Origin: Sambucus nigra
Lineage: Eukaryota > Streptophyta > Magnoliopsida > Dipsacales > Adoxaceae
Direction: 5' to 3'
Length of the DNA: 64,000 bases
NCBI GenBank assembly: GCA_949130495.1
Contig: OX422207.1
Location: forward strand, 706,772,456 to 706,836,455
Positions 22,402 through 32,366 of this stretch are shown piece after piece (position 1 is the first letter of the stretch; each line of letters begins with the position of its first letter). A model generated the notes under the pieces. That model was not told the origin of the DNA. It did no database searches and was given only the letters and a program-made list of their open reading frames with translations. Made by a program: the position numbers and the translations under genes.

Positions 22402-25400
22402 CTACTGGTAGTATTTTTTCAAATGATCTGCATTCCAGGGGTTTGAGAAAGGTTCCCCCTCCAGGTTTTCTAGCCTGTAGGTCCCAGGGATGACTTCATC
22501 GATGACCCTATATGGGCCATGCCAATTAGGGTGGAGCTTGTTGGGCTTTTGCCAAGTCTTCTTGAGGACCAAGTCCCCCACTGCGATGGGCCTATGTTTC
22601 ACCCTCTGATTGTAGAACCTTGCGGTCCTCTGTTGGTAGGAAGCCTGCCTCATCTCAGCATCCTCCCTTCTTTCCTCAATCAAGTCCAGGTCAAGTCTCC
22701 TCTCTTCTGTATTTCCCTGGGGGTCATACACTTGGACCCTATGAGTGGGAAACTCGACTTCGGTGGGGATGACTGCTTCTGATCCATAAGCTAACATGAA
22801 TGGGGTCTCCCCAGTAGAGGTCCTTACTGTCGTCCTGTACGCCCACAACACTTCATGTAACTCCTCGACCCATCTTCCTTTTGCCTCCTCAAGCCTCTTC
22901 TTAATCCCATCTAGGATTGTCCTATTCGTAACTTCGGTTTGCCCATTGGCCTGAGGTCGGCCTGGGGTGGAGAAAAATTGTTTGATGCTTACCCTCTCAC
23001 AGTACTTCTGCAGAGAGGCATTCTTGAACTGGGTCCCGTTATCCGAGATGAGGGTGTTGGGTAGACCATATCTGCATATCACATTCTTCCAGATGAACTG
23101 GAAGGTCTTCTGCTCTGTAATCGTGACCATCGGTTCGGCCTCTACCCACTTTGAAAAGTAGTCAATTGCTACGATGAGGAACCGATAGTTATTGACTGCC
23201 CTCGGTAAGGGTCCTACCAGGTCAATCCCCCATACTGCAAACGGCCATGGGGATGTAATGGAGGTGAGGGGCTGATGAGGTTGGTGAGGGATGGTAGCAA
23301 ATCTTTTGCACTTATCACACTCTTTAACATATGCGGCAGCATCTTTCCCTAAGGTCGGCCACCAGTAGCCTTGGGTGATCACCCTCTTCGCTAAGGATCT
23401 ACCCCCAATGTGGCTTGAGCACGACCCTTCATGCATATCTTGCAGAATGCAAGGGACTTCTGAGGGATGCACACACCTAAGTAAGGGGAGTAGGAACCCC
23501 TTTTTGTACAGCGTGTCTCTGATGACAGTGAACTTAGCAGCTCTGTATCTCAGCTTCTTCCTTTCTTGGCTTGCTTCTGGCATCTCTCCCCCTTTAATGT
23601 ATCTGATCAGAGGATCCATCCATGACGGTTCTTGAGAAACATTCATGCAAATGCCAAGTGTTCCCTCGACGTCTTCGATAGTTGGCTGAAACAAAATTTC
23701 CACTGGGACCGTCCTCCTGATGTCTGTTCTTGTTGCCGAGGCCAGCCTAGCAAGGGCATCAGCGCGGCCATTATCAAGCCTAGGTACCCTCCTTAATTTC
23801 ACTTCTCTGAAGCCCTTCAGTAATGATCTCACCTTCTCGAGGTACCTAGCCATCCTTTCGTCCTTAGCCTCGTAGGCTCCTAGTATCTGATTTACGACTA
23901 GCCTTGAATCACTACGGACCAAAATCTGGCCGACACTAAGAGACTTGGCCAAGGAGAGGCCTGCTACTAAGGCCTCATATTCAGCCTCATTGTTGGAGGC
24001 TTTGAAGTTGAACCTCAGGGCGTATTCGACGTCTGTGCCATCGGGTGCTGATAGTATCAGTCCAGCACCACTTCCGCTATCACAGGAGGACCCGTCAACG
24101 AAGAGGCTCCACGGAGTCTTTCCTTCAGAAAAATTTCCCTCATAGAGGGACCCCTGTCTAAAGATGTATCTTCCCTCTTCGTTTTCAGTCACTTTCCTTC
24201 TAGCGGTGCTCGTCTCAGCCATATCTACAGGTGTGTCTTCTGTATCTGCCTTCCCGAGGGTCTCACCCTCGGCCTCATCATCTTCCCAGGTGAACTCAGC
24301 CACGAAGTCTGCCAAGGCCTGCCCCTTAATGGCTATCTTAGGCTGATACACAATGTCAAACTCCCCCAGCTCTATAGCCCAGGTCATTAGCCTTCCTGAT
24401 TTTTTAGTCTTGTGTAGGACCTGCCTAAGAGGAGAGTCAGTAAGGATGACCATAGTATGGGACTGGAAGTACGGTTTCATCTTCCTTGAGGCATGGATCA
24501 AGGCATAGGACAACTTCTCCATCCTCGGGTATCTCTGCTCTGCCCCCTGGAGTGCCTTGCTGTTGAAATATACGGGCTTCTGTATCCCATCTTCGTCTCT
24601 TACGATTGCTGCACTGATAGCGGACTCGGAGACAGCAAGGTACACGTAAAGTCGTTCACCCTGCACGGGTCGTGACAGCAGCAAGGGAGACCCTAAGTAT
24701 GATTTTAGCTCCTTGAAAGCCTCATCACACTCTTCGCTCCATTCGAAGGCCTTCCTGCGGATCTTGAAGAATGGTAGACACCTGTCTGTAGCCCTCGACA
24801 CAAATCTGTTCAAGGCAGCCACTCTCCCTGTGAGCCTCTGAACGTCTTTAATGAACTTGGGGGTCTTCATCTCAATAAGGGCCTTTATCTTTTCGGGATT
24901 GGCCTCGATGCCTCTTTGATTGACAATGAACCCCAAGAACTTCCCCGCTCCGACCCCGAAGACACACTTGGCCGGATTGAGCTTCATTTTGTATTTGTCC
25001 ATTGTATTAAAGGTCCTTTCCAGGTCTGCCACATGGTCCTCTGCCTTCAGACTTTTAGTCAGCATGTCATCTACGTAAACCTCCATAGACTTCCCAATTT
25101 GGTCTTCAAACATTTTATTTACGAGGCGCTGGTACGTTGCCCCCGCATTTTTTAGTCCAAAGGGCATGACCCTGTAACAGTATGTCCCCTTGTCAGTGAT
25201 GAAGGCAGTCCTCTCCGAGTCATAAGGGTTCATGAAGATCTGGTTATACCCTGAGTAGGCATCCATAAAACTCATGAGCTCGTGGCCTGCAGTAGCGTCT
25301 ACCATCTGGTCAATGCGGGGGAGAGGGAAGCTGTCTTTGGGACAGTGCTTGTTGAGGTCTGTGAAGTCCACACACATTCTCCACTTGCCGTTGGCCTTTG

Positions 25401-26211
25401 GGACAATGACTACATTGGACAGCCACTCAGGGTAGATGACCTCTCTGATAAATTCAGCGTCTTCTAATTTTTTAACCTCATTCCTGATGACCTCATACTT
25501 CTCTCTAGAGTAAATCCTCCTCTTCTGCTTTACCGGCTTCGCTCCCTCTACCACATTGAGTTTGTGGCACATGATTTCAGGGTCGATCCCTGACATATCT
25601 ACATGACTCCATGCGAAGATGCTTCGCCTTCTCCTCAACAGTTTGATGAGGTCTTCCTTGATACTGGGCTTCAGAGACTTGCCAACTTGGACGGTTTTTC
25701 CCGGGTCATCCTCATCGAGGATGATGGGTTCTACCTCCTCAGTGGCCTCCCCTTTTTTGAGCTTCGTCTCGTCCCTGGGGTCGAGGGTATCAATGTTGTA
25801 AGTGGTTGTAGCCCTCTTGTGTGCCTCCTTTTCTTCAGCGGAGTTGTAGTAGCATTCTCTCGCTGTCGTCTGGTCTCCCTGAACCTCCCCCACCCCATAA
25901 GGGGTAGGGAACTTAACCATCTGGTGGACTGTGGACGGCACAGCTTCAAACCCCTTGAGGGCCACACGTCCCAGTATGATGTTGTATGCCGAAAACACAT
26001 GCTCATCCAGCACAAAGAAACTGACCCTCTTGGTGAGCCATCTCGGCCATTCGTCCCCCATCCTGACGTCAGCCTCATATATTCCCAGGGGGTGGACCTT
26101 CTCCCCACTGAACCCAATCAATGGATGATGGTATGGGACAAGTCTGGCACGACTGAGGCCCAAGGCCTTGAAGCATGGCCAAAACATCACATCTGCGAAT
26201 GAACCCCCCAT
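22402..26211 (-). CDS. Tat pol: protease end, RT, RNase H, archaeal-like RNase H, integrase
   Basis: Uninterrupted frame of 1269 residues. Residues 1-125 are the rest of the aspartic protease (FADVMFW, YNIILGR, GVGEVQGD). RT spans about 230-430, with catalytic FMDAYSGY near 315 and YVDD at 379-382. Native RNase H is at 485-640, but the usual first Asp is replaced (YLAVSES), leaving E565 and D592. A second, archaeal-like RNase H at 700-830 shows D706, E742, D768 and D818, the hallmark of the Tat lineage. Integrase: H927, H934, C965, C968, then D997, D1057 and E1093 with 35 residues between the last two; it ends KKYYQ. The initial Met falls inside the protease motif, so this frame is normally reached from gag by a frame change at the G run at 26203-26210. 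It converges on the antisense gene. Confidence 0.95.
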   Translation of the reverse strand: MGGSFADVMFWPCFKALGLSRARLVPYHHPLIGFSGEKVHPLGIYEADVRMGDEWPRWLTKRVSFFVLDEHVFSAYNIILGRVALKGFEAVPSTVHQMVKFPTPYGVGEVQGDQTTARECYYNSAEEKEAHKRATTTYNIDTLDPRDETKLKKGEATEEVEPIILDEDDPGKTVQVGKSLKPSIKEDLIKLLRRRRSIFAWSHVDMSGIDPEIMCHKLNVVEGAKPVKQKRRIYSREKYEVIRNEVKKLEDAEFIREVIYPEWLSNVVIVPKANGKWRMCVDFTDLNKHCPKDSFPLPRIDQMVDATAGHELMSFMDAYSGYNQIFMNPYDSERTAFITDKGTYCYRVMPFGLKNAGATYQRLVNKMFEDQIGKSMEVYVDDMLTKSLKAEDHVADLERTFNTMDKYKMKLNPAKCVFGVGAGKFLGFIVNQRGIEANPEKIKALIEMKTPKFIKDVQRLTGRVAALNRFVSRATDRCLPFFKIRRKAFEWSEECDEAFKELKSYLGSPLLLSRPVQGERLYVYLAVSESAISAAIVRDEDGIQKPVYFNSKALQGAEQRYPRMEKLSYALIHASRKMKPYFQSHTMVILTDSPLRQVLHKTKKSGRLMTWAIELGEFDIVYQPKIAIKGQALADFVAEFTWEDDEAEGETLGKADTEDTPVDMAETSTARRKVTENEEGRYIFRQGSLYEGNFSEGKTPWSLFVDGSSCDSGSGAGLILSAPDGTDVEYALRFNFKASNNEAEYEALVAGLSLAKSLSVGQILVRSDSRLVVNQILGAYEAKDERMARYLEKVRSLLKGFREVKLRRVPRLDNGRADALARLASATRTDIRRTVPVEILFQPTIEDVEGTLGICMNVSQEPSWMDPLIRYIKGGEMPEASQERKKLRYRAAKFTVIRDTLYKKGFLLPLLRCVHPSEVPCILQDMHEGSCSSHIGGRSLAKRVITQGYWWPTLGKDAAAYVKECDKCKRFATIPHQPHQPLTSITSPWPFAVWGIDLVGPLPRAVNNYRFLIVAIDYFSKWVEAEPMVTITEQKTFQFIWKNVICRYGLPNTLISDNGTQFKNASLQKYCERVSIKQFFSTPGRPQANGQTEVTNRTILDGIKKRLEEAKGRWVEELHEVLWAYRTTVRTSTGETPFMLAYGSEAVIPTEVEFPTHRVQVYDPQGNTEERRLDLDLIEERREDAEMRQASYQQRTARFYNQRVKHRPIAVGDLVLKKTWQKPNKLHPNWHGPYRVIDEVIPGTYRLENLEGEPFSNPWNADHLKKYYQ

Positions 26212-28339
26212 CTACCAGGATCCTCGGCACTTCGTATCCGTGCACCCTGGTAGTCATGACAAGAGGGTCATCATGCGGGGCCAAGAGGCCTTTGAAGTCC
26301 ATCCTTGAAAATCCCACTATCAAAGTGTCCATGTCAACCTTCTTCCTTTTTTCTGACTTGACCTCTAGGAAGGTTGAGTGCACCATCTTCGTTATCGCCT
26401 TAGCCTCCGCAACATGGGCCTTCCTGTCAGCGACCTCAGATCCTCCTCCTGCTAAACCCCCGGAGATCATTCCTACACCGAGCGAGATCATATTGAGCCT
26501 CTTGACAGGACCATGGTCATCTCTCGGTGGGAGGTCAGGGTCGTCCTCATCATCAGAAGGGTCGTCCCCTCTTTTTTGAGGACCTTCTCTGCAGGCATCG
26601 ACTCGCTTCTTTCTGGGGTCATCCCCTCTGCCCCTCTTGAAGTCGGCTTTGTCGATGTACTTTCTGAGCTTCCCTTCCTTTAGCATCTTCTCAATCTCAT
26701 CTTTCAGAGCGAAGCATTTGTCCGTTACATGGCCGTGGTCTTGGTGAAACTCGCACCACAGGTTCTTATTCCTCTTGCCGGGAGCTGCCCTCAGCTTCTC
26801 AGGCCACTTCAGCGTCTTGTCACTCTTTATCTCATTGAGGATCTGTTCACATCTGACCGTCAGAGGGGTGTACCCCGCGAACTTATCATCCATGGTTCTC
26901 TTCTTCCCCTCTTTGTTCTTCTTGGGGTATTTACTCCCACTTGCACCTCCTCTTTCGTCCTCATATTTTGCAGCCATCGCCTCTTCGGCGTTCATTACCT
27001 TTCCTGCTGTTGACAACAGCTCGGCCATCGTCCTCGGAGGGTCTTCGGCAAGCTTCCATAATAGCTTCCCCTTTTGGAGCCCTCCAATCAGGGCTATCAT
27101 AGCTATGCTCTCCTCATAGTCTTCCACCTCCAGCTTCTCTTTATTGAATCTGGCTATGTAGTCTCTCAGAGTCTCATTCTTTCCCTGCTTAACATAGAGC
27201 AGGTGTGTGGTCTTCTTCTGTGGCCTCACCCCAAAGCAGAAATTATGGATGAACAGGTCTGCCAACTGCTTAAAGTTTCCAATAAAATTTTTTGGAAGAG
27301 ACGTGCACCACACATGCGCAGCCCCTGTCAGGGTACCAGAGAAGGCACGACATCTCATCTCATCTGAGATAGAGTATATGTCTGCCGCGGATTGATACAT
27401 CTCCACGTGGTGGACAGGGTTGGTGCTCCCATCGTATCTTGGGGGGACCACAGGAGGCTTGAACTTCGATGGCGTGGGGAAGTTGACTATCTTTGCCACA
27501 AAGGGTGAGCCTATGGTGTATCCCCTCTGAAGAGGGTCCCAGCTCTTCAGTATGTCGCCAATCTTATCCTCTAACCGCTGGATTGAGTCATTCCAGGGCC
27601 TCACAGGGTCGGCCTGGCCGATGTTATCCCCTGCTGCCTCTCGGAGGTGGATGGAGGGCTCCGCTACGGCAGGCCTGTGTCGGCTGTTTACTTCCCTTTG
27701 GCCGTCATCCCGTCTTTGGGGTCGGCCTTCTGCTGCCTCTTTCCTAGATCTCGCTGCACTTCTCGACTTGGACAACTTGTCCCGCAGGTCATTCACTGGG
27801 CCCAGCCTCTCGAAGGTCGACCCCCTGCTCAGGCGGTCAAAAGCAGAGCCTCTTGGGCGATCATCAGGGTTTGGTCTCCCGCACTTTCCTCTACTGTCCT
27901 GGAGGGGTCGTACAGTATTGTTGGAGACCTCATATGGCTCCCAGCATTCTACTGGAGCCTCTTCTTCCTCCAGATCGTCATACCTGTCCTCAGGGCAAGG
28001 GTTTCCTTGCCTCCCCAGGCGTAAACGCCGGGGGTCAGCAACATCCCTACGCCGCTGAGGGGGTGGCAGGTCTTTACGTGGTGCCTGGGGTGGTCCCCTG
28101 GTCTCATGCTGTCCTGGAGCTGCTGCCGGAGTAATCATCTCAGGTGAGACCCCCGGTGGTCTCAGTATGTTCTGACTTAGAGCTGTGAACTGCTCCTGCA
28201 TCATCCGCTGGCTGGCTGCCAGAGACTTTAGGGCTGCTGCCACATCTGCCATCTCAGACTGAGGCGGCGGCTGACTAGAACTGGGTCTTCCCCCCTCATC
28301 CGGCGGGGGAAGAGGTGGTGGTGGCATCTCAGGTGCCAT
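26075..28339 (-). CDS. Tat gag with start of protease
   Basis: Frame of 754 residues. Residues 1-100 are Pro-rich and disordered; 100-240 are Arg-rich; about 245-460 is the capsid-like region (RPWNDSIQRLE, PPRYDGSTNPVH, HLLYVKQGKNETLRDYIARF). A zinc-knuckle-like motif of form CX2HX4HX4C starts at C529 (WCEFHQDHGHVTDKC), and an acidic stretch follows. The protease begins near 670 with RILVDGG. Beyond the G run the gag frame no longer matches protease, so the last 45 or so residues are probably not meaningful; the 137-base overlap with pol marks a +1 frame change. The start MAPEM lies 163 bases inside the primer-binding site, and the leader 28340-28501 holds no other gene. Confidence 0.93.
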   Translation of the reverse strand: MAPEMPPPPLPPPDEGGRPSSSQPPPQSEMADVAAALKSLAASQRMMQEQFTALSQNILRPPGVSPEMITPAAAPGQHETRGPPQAPRKDLPPPQRRRDVADPRRLRLGRQGNPCPEDRYDDLEEEEAPVECWEPYEVSNNTVRPLQDSRGKCGRPNPDDRPRGSAFDRLSRGSTFERLGPVNDLRDKLSKSRSAARSRKEAAEGRPQRRDDGQREVNSRHRPAVAEPSIHLREAAGDNIGQADPVRPWNDSIQRLEDKIGDILKSWDPLQRGYTIGSPFVAKIVNFPTPSKFKPPVVPPRYDGSTNPVHHVEMYQSAADIYSISDEMRCRAFSGTLTGAAHVWCTSLPKNFIGNFKQLADLFIHNFCFGVRPQKKTTHLLYVKQGKNETLRDYIARFNKEKLEVEDYEESIAMIALIGGLQKGKLLWKLAEDPPRTMAELLSTAGKVMNAEEAMAAKYEDERGGASGSKYPKKNKEGKKRTMDDKFAGYTPLTVRCEQILNEIKSDKTLKWPEKLRAAPGKRNKNLWCEFHQDHGHVTDKCFALKDEIEKMLKEGKLRKYIDKADFKRGRGDDPRKKRVDACREGPQKRGDDPSDDEDDPDLPPRDDHGPVKRLNMISLGVGMISGGLAGGGSEVADRKAHVAEAKAITKMVHSTFLEVKSEKRKKVDMDTLIVGFSRMDFKGLLAPHDDPLVMTTRVHGYEVPRILVDGGFIRRCDVLAMLQGLGPQSCQTCPIPSSIDWVQWGEGPPPGNI

Positions 28340-28501
28340 GTGCTTGAGCTATGAAAAGTTGAACTGAAGAAAATACTGGTGAGCTTGGGAACCTTAGTGG
28401 GTCTCTTTCAATGGTGAAACACCTCCTCTCAGGGGGAGTGTTGGTTCACCACCAGAGTGCCCAGTGAGGTCAAGCTATACAAAGGAAGAGATGTCTTCTC
28501 T

Positions 28502-28519
28502 TTCCCACAGACGGCGCCA
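28502..28519 (-). other. Primer-binding site of the young Tat element (tRNA-Asp type)
   Basis: The minus strand reads tggcgccgtctgtgggaa, 3 bases inside the 5' LTR. The first nine bases are complementary to the 3' end of plant tRNA-Asp; the rest matches poorly, as is common. Confidence 0.8.
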
Positions 28520-28840
28520 AACTGATGATGCTAAGATTTAGCACCACCGGATAAGTGATAGTGAGCTCAAACAGTAGCAGCCATGGCAGCCATAGAGATG
28601 TATGAGTGTATAAGTATGTAGAAGGGGATGAGTATAAGAGGAAATAAGACAATGATGTATAGTGGTTCAGCCAATTTGGCCTACATCCACTGTGAGTGTG
28701 TGATCCACTAAGTATGGGCACTAATGGCCTTGGATACAATGCTCATAACCCTCTCTCTCTCTCTCTACTGTGTGTACAAGCAGAGTTTTAGCTAGGGCTA
28801 ATGTTAATTGATCGATCCCCTGTAGGGTTGGGGGTGACAA

Positions 28841-28850
28841 GTATATATAG
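28841..28850 (-). promoter_or_regulatory. TATA-like box of the 5' LTR promoter
   Basis: The minus strand reads ctatatatac. It lies downstream (minus sense) of a C-rich/G-rich pair as in the other Tat LTRs and about 110-160 bp downstream of the two G-boxes. Confidence 0.6.
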
Positions 28851-28960
28851 GTCTTGGGGGGTGTAGTGTACCCCCCAAGTAAGCATGGTGCATGTGAATA
28901 ATGATCTAGCCAATTCCCTGTTGACACCTGTAGATGCCAAATGATGACATAATATTCCCT

Positions 28961-29000
28961 CACGTGAGGGGGTGATTTCGTTATAACGGTCTGCCACGTG
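28961..29000 (-). promoter_or_regulatory. Two G-box (CACGTG) motifs in U3
   Basis: CACGTG at 28961-28966 and 28995-29000, 34 bp apart, upstream of the TATA-like box. G-boxes bind plant bZIP and bHLH factors and are common in light- and stress-response promoters. Both are identical in the 3' LTR. Function here is inferred. Confidence 0.45.
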
Positions 29001-29137
29001 TCATATGAGCCTGACGCGCACTGTTCCACGCGCGTCCCGGACCACGCGCTGTCATGATGTCACCCTCGGCCTATGAGCCGAGGCCGAGGGCAAAGTTCCT
29101 TCCGGTAGGGAGTCTGGTTTGATTCTGGCCTCGTACT

Positions 29138-29380
29138 GTCGTACCCTCGTAGGATCGTCTGGAGCCTGAGGAAGGGTCGGCCCCTCGCAGGGTCGTCCGG
29201 AGTCTGGGGAAGGGTCGTACCCTCGTAGGGTCGTCCGGAGCCTGGCGGAAGGGTCGGCCCCTCGTATGGTCGTCTGGGCCCGGTGGTGGCCAGCTGGGGC
29301 CTGGTGAAGGGTCGTCCCCTCGTAGGGTCGTCTGGGCCCGGTGGTGGCCAGCTGGGGCCTGGTGAAGGGTCGTCCGTATT
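29138..29380. repeat. GC-rich direct repeats in U3
   Basis: Five or so imperfect units of gaagggtcg-gccctcgtagggtcgtc type with variable spacers, including an almost exact 57-bp pair near 29262-29375. The same block in the 3' LTR is at about 17650-17890 and holds most of the LTR differences. The core gggtcgtcccctc also appears in the internal hairpin array. Possible enhancer repeats. Confidence 0.75.
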
Positions 29381-29424
29381 GGAGGTAATCCTCATCCAGG
29401 CTGAGGGTATAAACGGGTATATCA

Positions 29425-29429
29425 GCTGA
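29425..29429. repeat. Right target-site duplication (gctga)
   Basis: Identical to 17030-17034; marks the outer end of the 5' LTR of the young element. Confidence 0.9.
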
Positions 29430-31811
29430 TGTTGGTAACCTTGGCCCCATCATCTTAAGGGTTGACATCCTCAGTCTCGGTAGCTTCTAGTTGTGCAGTC
29501 TCTGCTGGTGCAACACCTTCTCCTTCCTTCTCAACCTCTTGCAAGGCCCGAGCAAACTAAGGGTTACCAAAGCCGAGACTAATGAAGTATGAGGCTATCA
29601 AGCTCCCTGATTCTTTTTCCTTAATGGTTGCCCTTTTACCAGTAGATTTAACCACTCTTTCAAGGTATTCATAGTCGAAGCTTATAAATTGATCAGAGAC
29701 CTTATAGTCAGCCAAAATCTTCTCAGAGGTGTGCTTAAGGGAAGCTTTCACATCAGCATCAACCTTTTGTTGAAGAATTCCATCCTTAGCCTTCATGGAA
29801 GAGGTTTGTTCCTTCTGGAGATTAGCTATGTCCCTGTCCCTCTGCTTCACTTTATTCTTAGACCCCTCCAAGGCGGTCGTCAGACGTTCAACCTCAGCAT
29901 TTAAAGATGCCTCCACCTTCTGGGCCTCTTTTCTCTTTTCAATAAGGGGTAGCTTCCTCAAGGTCCAGTCAATGAACTGGTGCATGGACATGATTCCCTA
30001 TAATACAAAGTCAGATGTATGAGATCAAGACAAACCATATCAAGGACGATTTTACACTTGGAGCTACAAAAGCTAAAATATCTACCTGGATGGACCTGTG
30101 AAGGCAAAACTCATCCAGTAGAGGGGTCTCTATAAAGCGTAAGAAGCGCTTCTCAGCATCGGTCATTACTGATCCAATGGCATCCATCGCCTTCAGACCA
30201 TGACCTATCAGGTTTTCAATGATCTTCAACTGCTCCAGACGAGCAGCCAATGCATCATCGGATGAGATATGGATGGAACGATCACCCTTTTGGGCTTTGC
30301 TATGTCTATGATCCTTTGAGGCAGTAGTGGTGGATTTCCACTTTTTGGTAGGGTTGGCCTTAGAGGTGCTGACATTCTCCTTAGGTGGAGGATGAGGTGC
30401 ATTGAACCCAACTTTCTTCACTAACTTGATAAGGCTTGGTGCAGACATCTCCCATAATTTGTTTGAGATACCTTAGAGGCATTCTACAAAACATATATAT
30501 GAGTTAGTATATCAGAGACATTAAAAAATTACACGTATAACTTCGCAAAATAAGCACTTACGAATCTCGACTAGAGGATATCCCCTCAAAACAGTCTCAG
30601 AGAGGTAGCAGGGGGTCATAAGATGCTCGTAATTGACTAGCCAACCAAGATCCCCCTGATCTTGAAGATCTTTGACCTTTTTGTAGGTTATCTTGGGTTA
30701 ACCTAGGGTCGGCTTTGGCAGCTAAAGAAAATTTTCCCCACCTAAGAGTGGTCTTCGGCTCCAGATATGAAGAGGGAGCACAAGTACCAAATTCCCATGC
30801 CCTTGAGACGAAGAAGTACCGTGGTTTCCAGTTATGATTTGAGGTCTGAGTGACTAGTAGCATCTTCTTATGAGACTTACTATCTAGGAAGTGGTAATAG
30901 CTCGGGTGGTTTCTAGCAGAGGATGGCACACAACATCTTGTAAAGTCCCTAACGGGAAGGTCTGAGTGATGGACTGCCCTCCAAAGGACGATAACTCCAA
31001 TCCTCACCCTCCAAGCATTGGGGGATAATTGGGAGGCGGTCAGGTTAATGTGGGACAATATGGCTCTAATAGTTGGATGGATGGGGAGATGGAAACCTAA
31101 CTTAAACATCTGCTCATACACACAAATCTCCCTATCTCGGCCACCAAAGGTCCTCTCATCCCTGAGAGGTCTCCTAAGCTTGATAGAGGTCCCTATGGAA
31201 TAAAGGTGCCTAAAAGACAACAGGTCGTACTCAGTGATAATACTCTCTATCTCGGTTGATTCTTAGGTGTCAACGTCATTCTCATGACCATCATCCTCAT
31301 CCCTAACAACGTCGGCCTGGGAAGACGTAGGAACACCTTCAGGGAATCCCTGAGCGAACTGGGCCCCTGTGGCTGCCGATAGAGGAATAACATCAATGGG
31401 TGGGGGTATAGCCACGCTCGACCCCGCAACTTCAACATCGAAAGAAGTTCTTGAAGTTCTAGCACCGTTGTGCGAAGAGGAACGACTTTGGACTTTGGCC
31501 TGATCAAGGACCTGGTCTTGCCTAATAGTGAAGTCCGTGGCTTCTTGGAATGAATCTACAAACATAAGGTCTAAGTTAGATGACTCAGACTCAGACATTG
31601 GAGAAGGGTCAATGGGATCCCCCGAAAAGGTGGTGTAAATATAAGTCTGAGGGGAAAAGGCATCATCCGTACGAGCTTCCTTTTGGGCTAGTTCTATCTG
31701 CCTAATTTTTGCAAAGGTCTTCTCTCTAAGAGATGGAAAATCTTCTATGAGCTTATAAAGGGGTCTGAGAATAAAGAAGACGAACCTACACTTAAAGATT
31801 CTAAACCACAA
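29425..31811 (-). pseudogene. Antisense gene of Tat copy 2, main part
   Basis: Homologous to 18539-20903 with the same layout. Exon 1 about 31811-30562 (LYKLIEDFPSLREK; YEQMFKLGFHLPIHPTI; SNHNWKPRYFFVSRAWE), intron 30484-30561 (gtaagt...tttgtag), exon 2 30483-30086 (LWEMSAPSLIKLV), intron 29998-30085 (gtagat...attatag), exon 3 from 29997 (coiled coil, FDYEYLERVV). It continues past a stop at 29557 into an acidic tail, is cut at 29430 by the young Tat element, and finishes at 16997. Stops: in exon 1 at 31263-31265, early in exon 2, and at 29557; one frameshift near 30660. The conserved introns in a diverged copy argue that splicing is real. The 31812-32350 stretch upstream is its probable leader/promoter with no other gene. 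Confidence 0.75.
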
Positions 31812-32350
31812 ACAACTGGGGACAACTTAAGCTAAGGATCAAACTTGGTTTTTTAATGATTTCAAACAAAGAACAGTCTCATCGAAAAATGCAAAGTACC
31901 ACTGGAAACCTTAAAACCCTAATCGAAAAACCTAAATTTTTATCACAAAAAGAAAAAAACTAAAATGAAAGGTTGAAAATGATGAAATAGGGTGAAGATG
32001 ATACCTGTCTGAGTGTGAAGTGAAGAAGAGGAAGATCAGAAATGAGGAAACCCCAAAATGCAGCAGCAACTCTTAAAGAGAGAGAAATTACAGAGGAAAG
32101 CATAGACGGGAAAAATGGAATGAAATGAGGAAGAAAGAGAAGGAAAAAGGGTTTAAACCCAAAAATCATGCTGGCATAAGTCCCAAATCCCATTATTGCC
32201 TTGGGAGCCCAAAAGTCAATCAACATCATTGCACTTGTCAGGCACGCTACCCACTTCAGAAGTTGACACATGTCAAAGAAATATTGGTACACAAGAAAAA
32301 TATAGCCTCGGATATACGTACCCCTTACTCACCTATTCACATAGGTAAAT

Positions 32351-32366
32351 AAGGGCTAGGGGTGAT
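32351..32366 (+). other. Polypurine tract of Tat copy 2
   Basis: aagggctaggggtgat directly before the 3' LTR start; identical to 7944-7959. Confidence 0.85.

Larger units (their letters stand above)
17035..29424 (-). mobile_element. Young, nearly complete Tat-lineage Ty3/gypsy retrotransposon (12.39 kb)
   Basis: Two 902-bp LTRs (17035-17936 and 28523-29424), tRNA-Asp-type primer-binding site, polypurine tract and matching 5-bp target duplication define the borders. On the minus strand the order is 5' LTR, gag, protease-RT-RNase H-second RNase H-integrase, hairpin array, antisense gene (on +), PPT, 3' LTR. I count 6 differences between the LTRs over 902 bp (99.3% identity), so the insertion is recent. 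It sits in exon 3 of the antisense gene of Tat copy 2. Two possible defects: the gag-pol frame change at a G run, and one stop codon in the antisense gene. Confidence 0.95.
28523..29424 (-). repeat. 5' LTR of the young Tat element
   Basis: 902 bp, same length as the 3' LTR, 6 substitutions. Transcription of gag-pol would start here on the minus strand. Confidence 0.95.
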
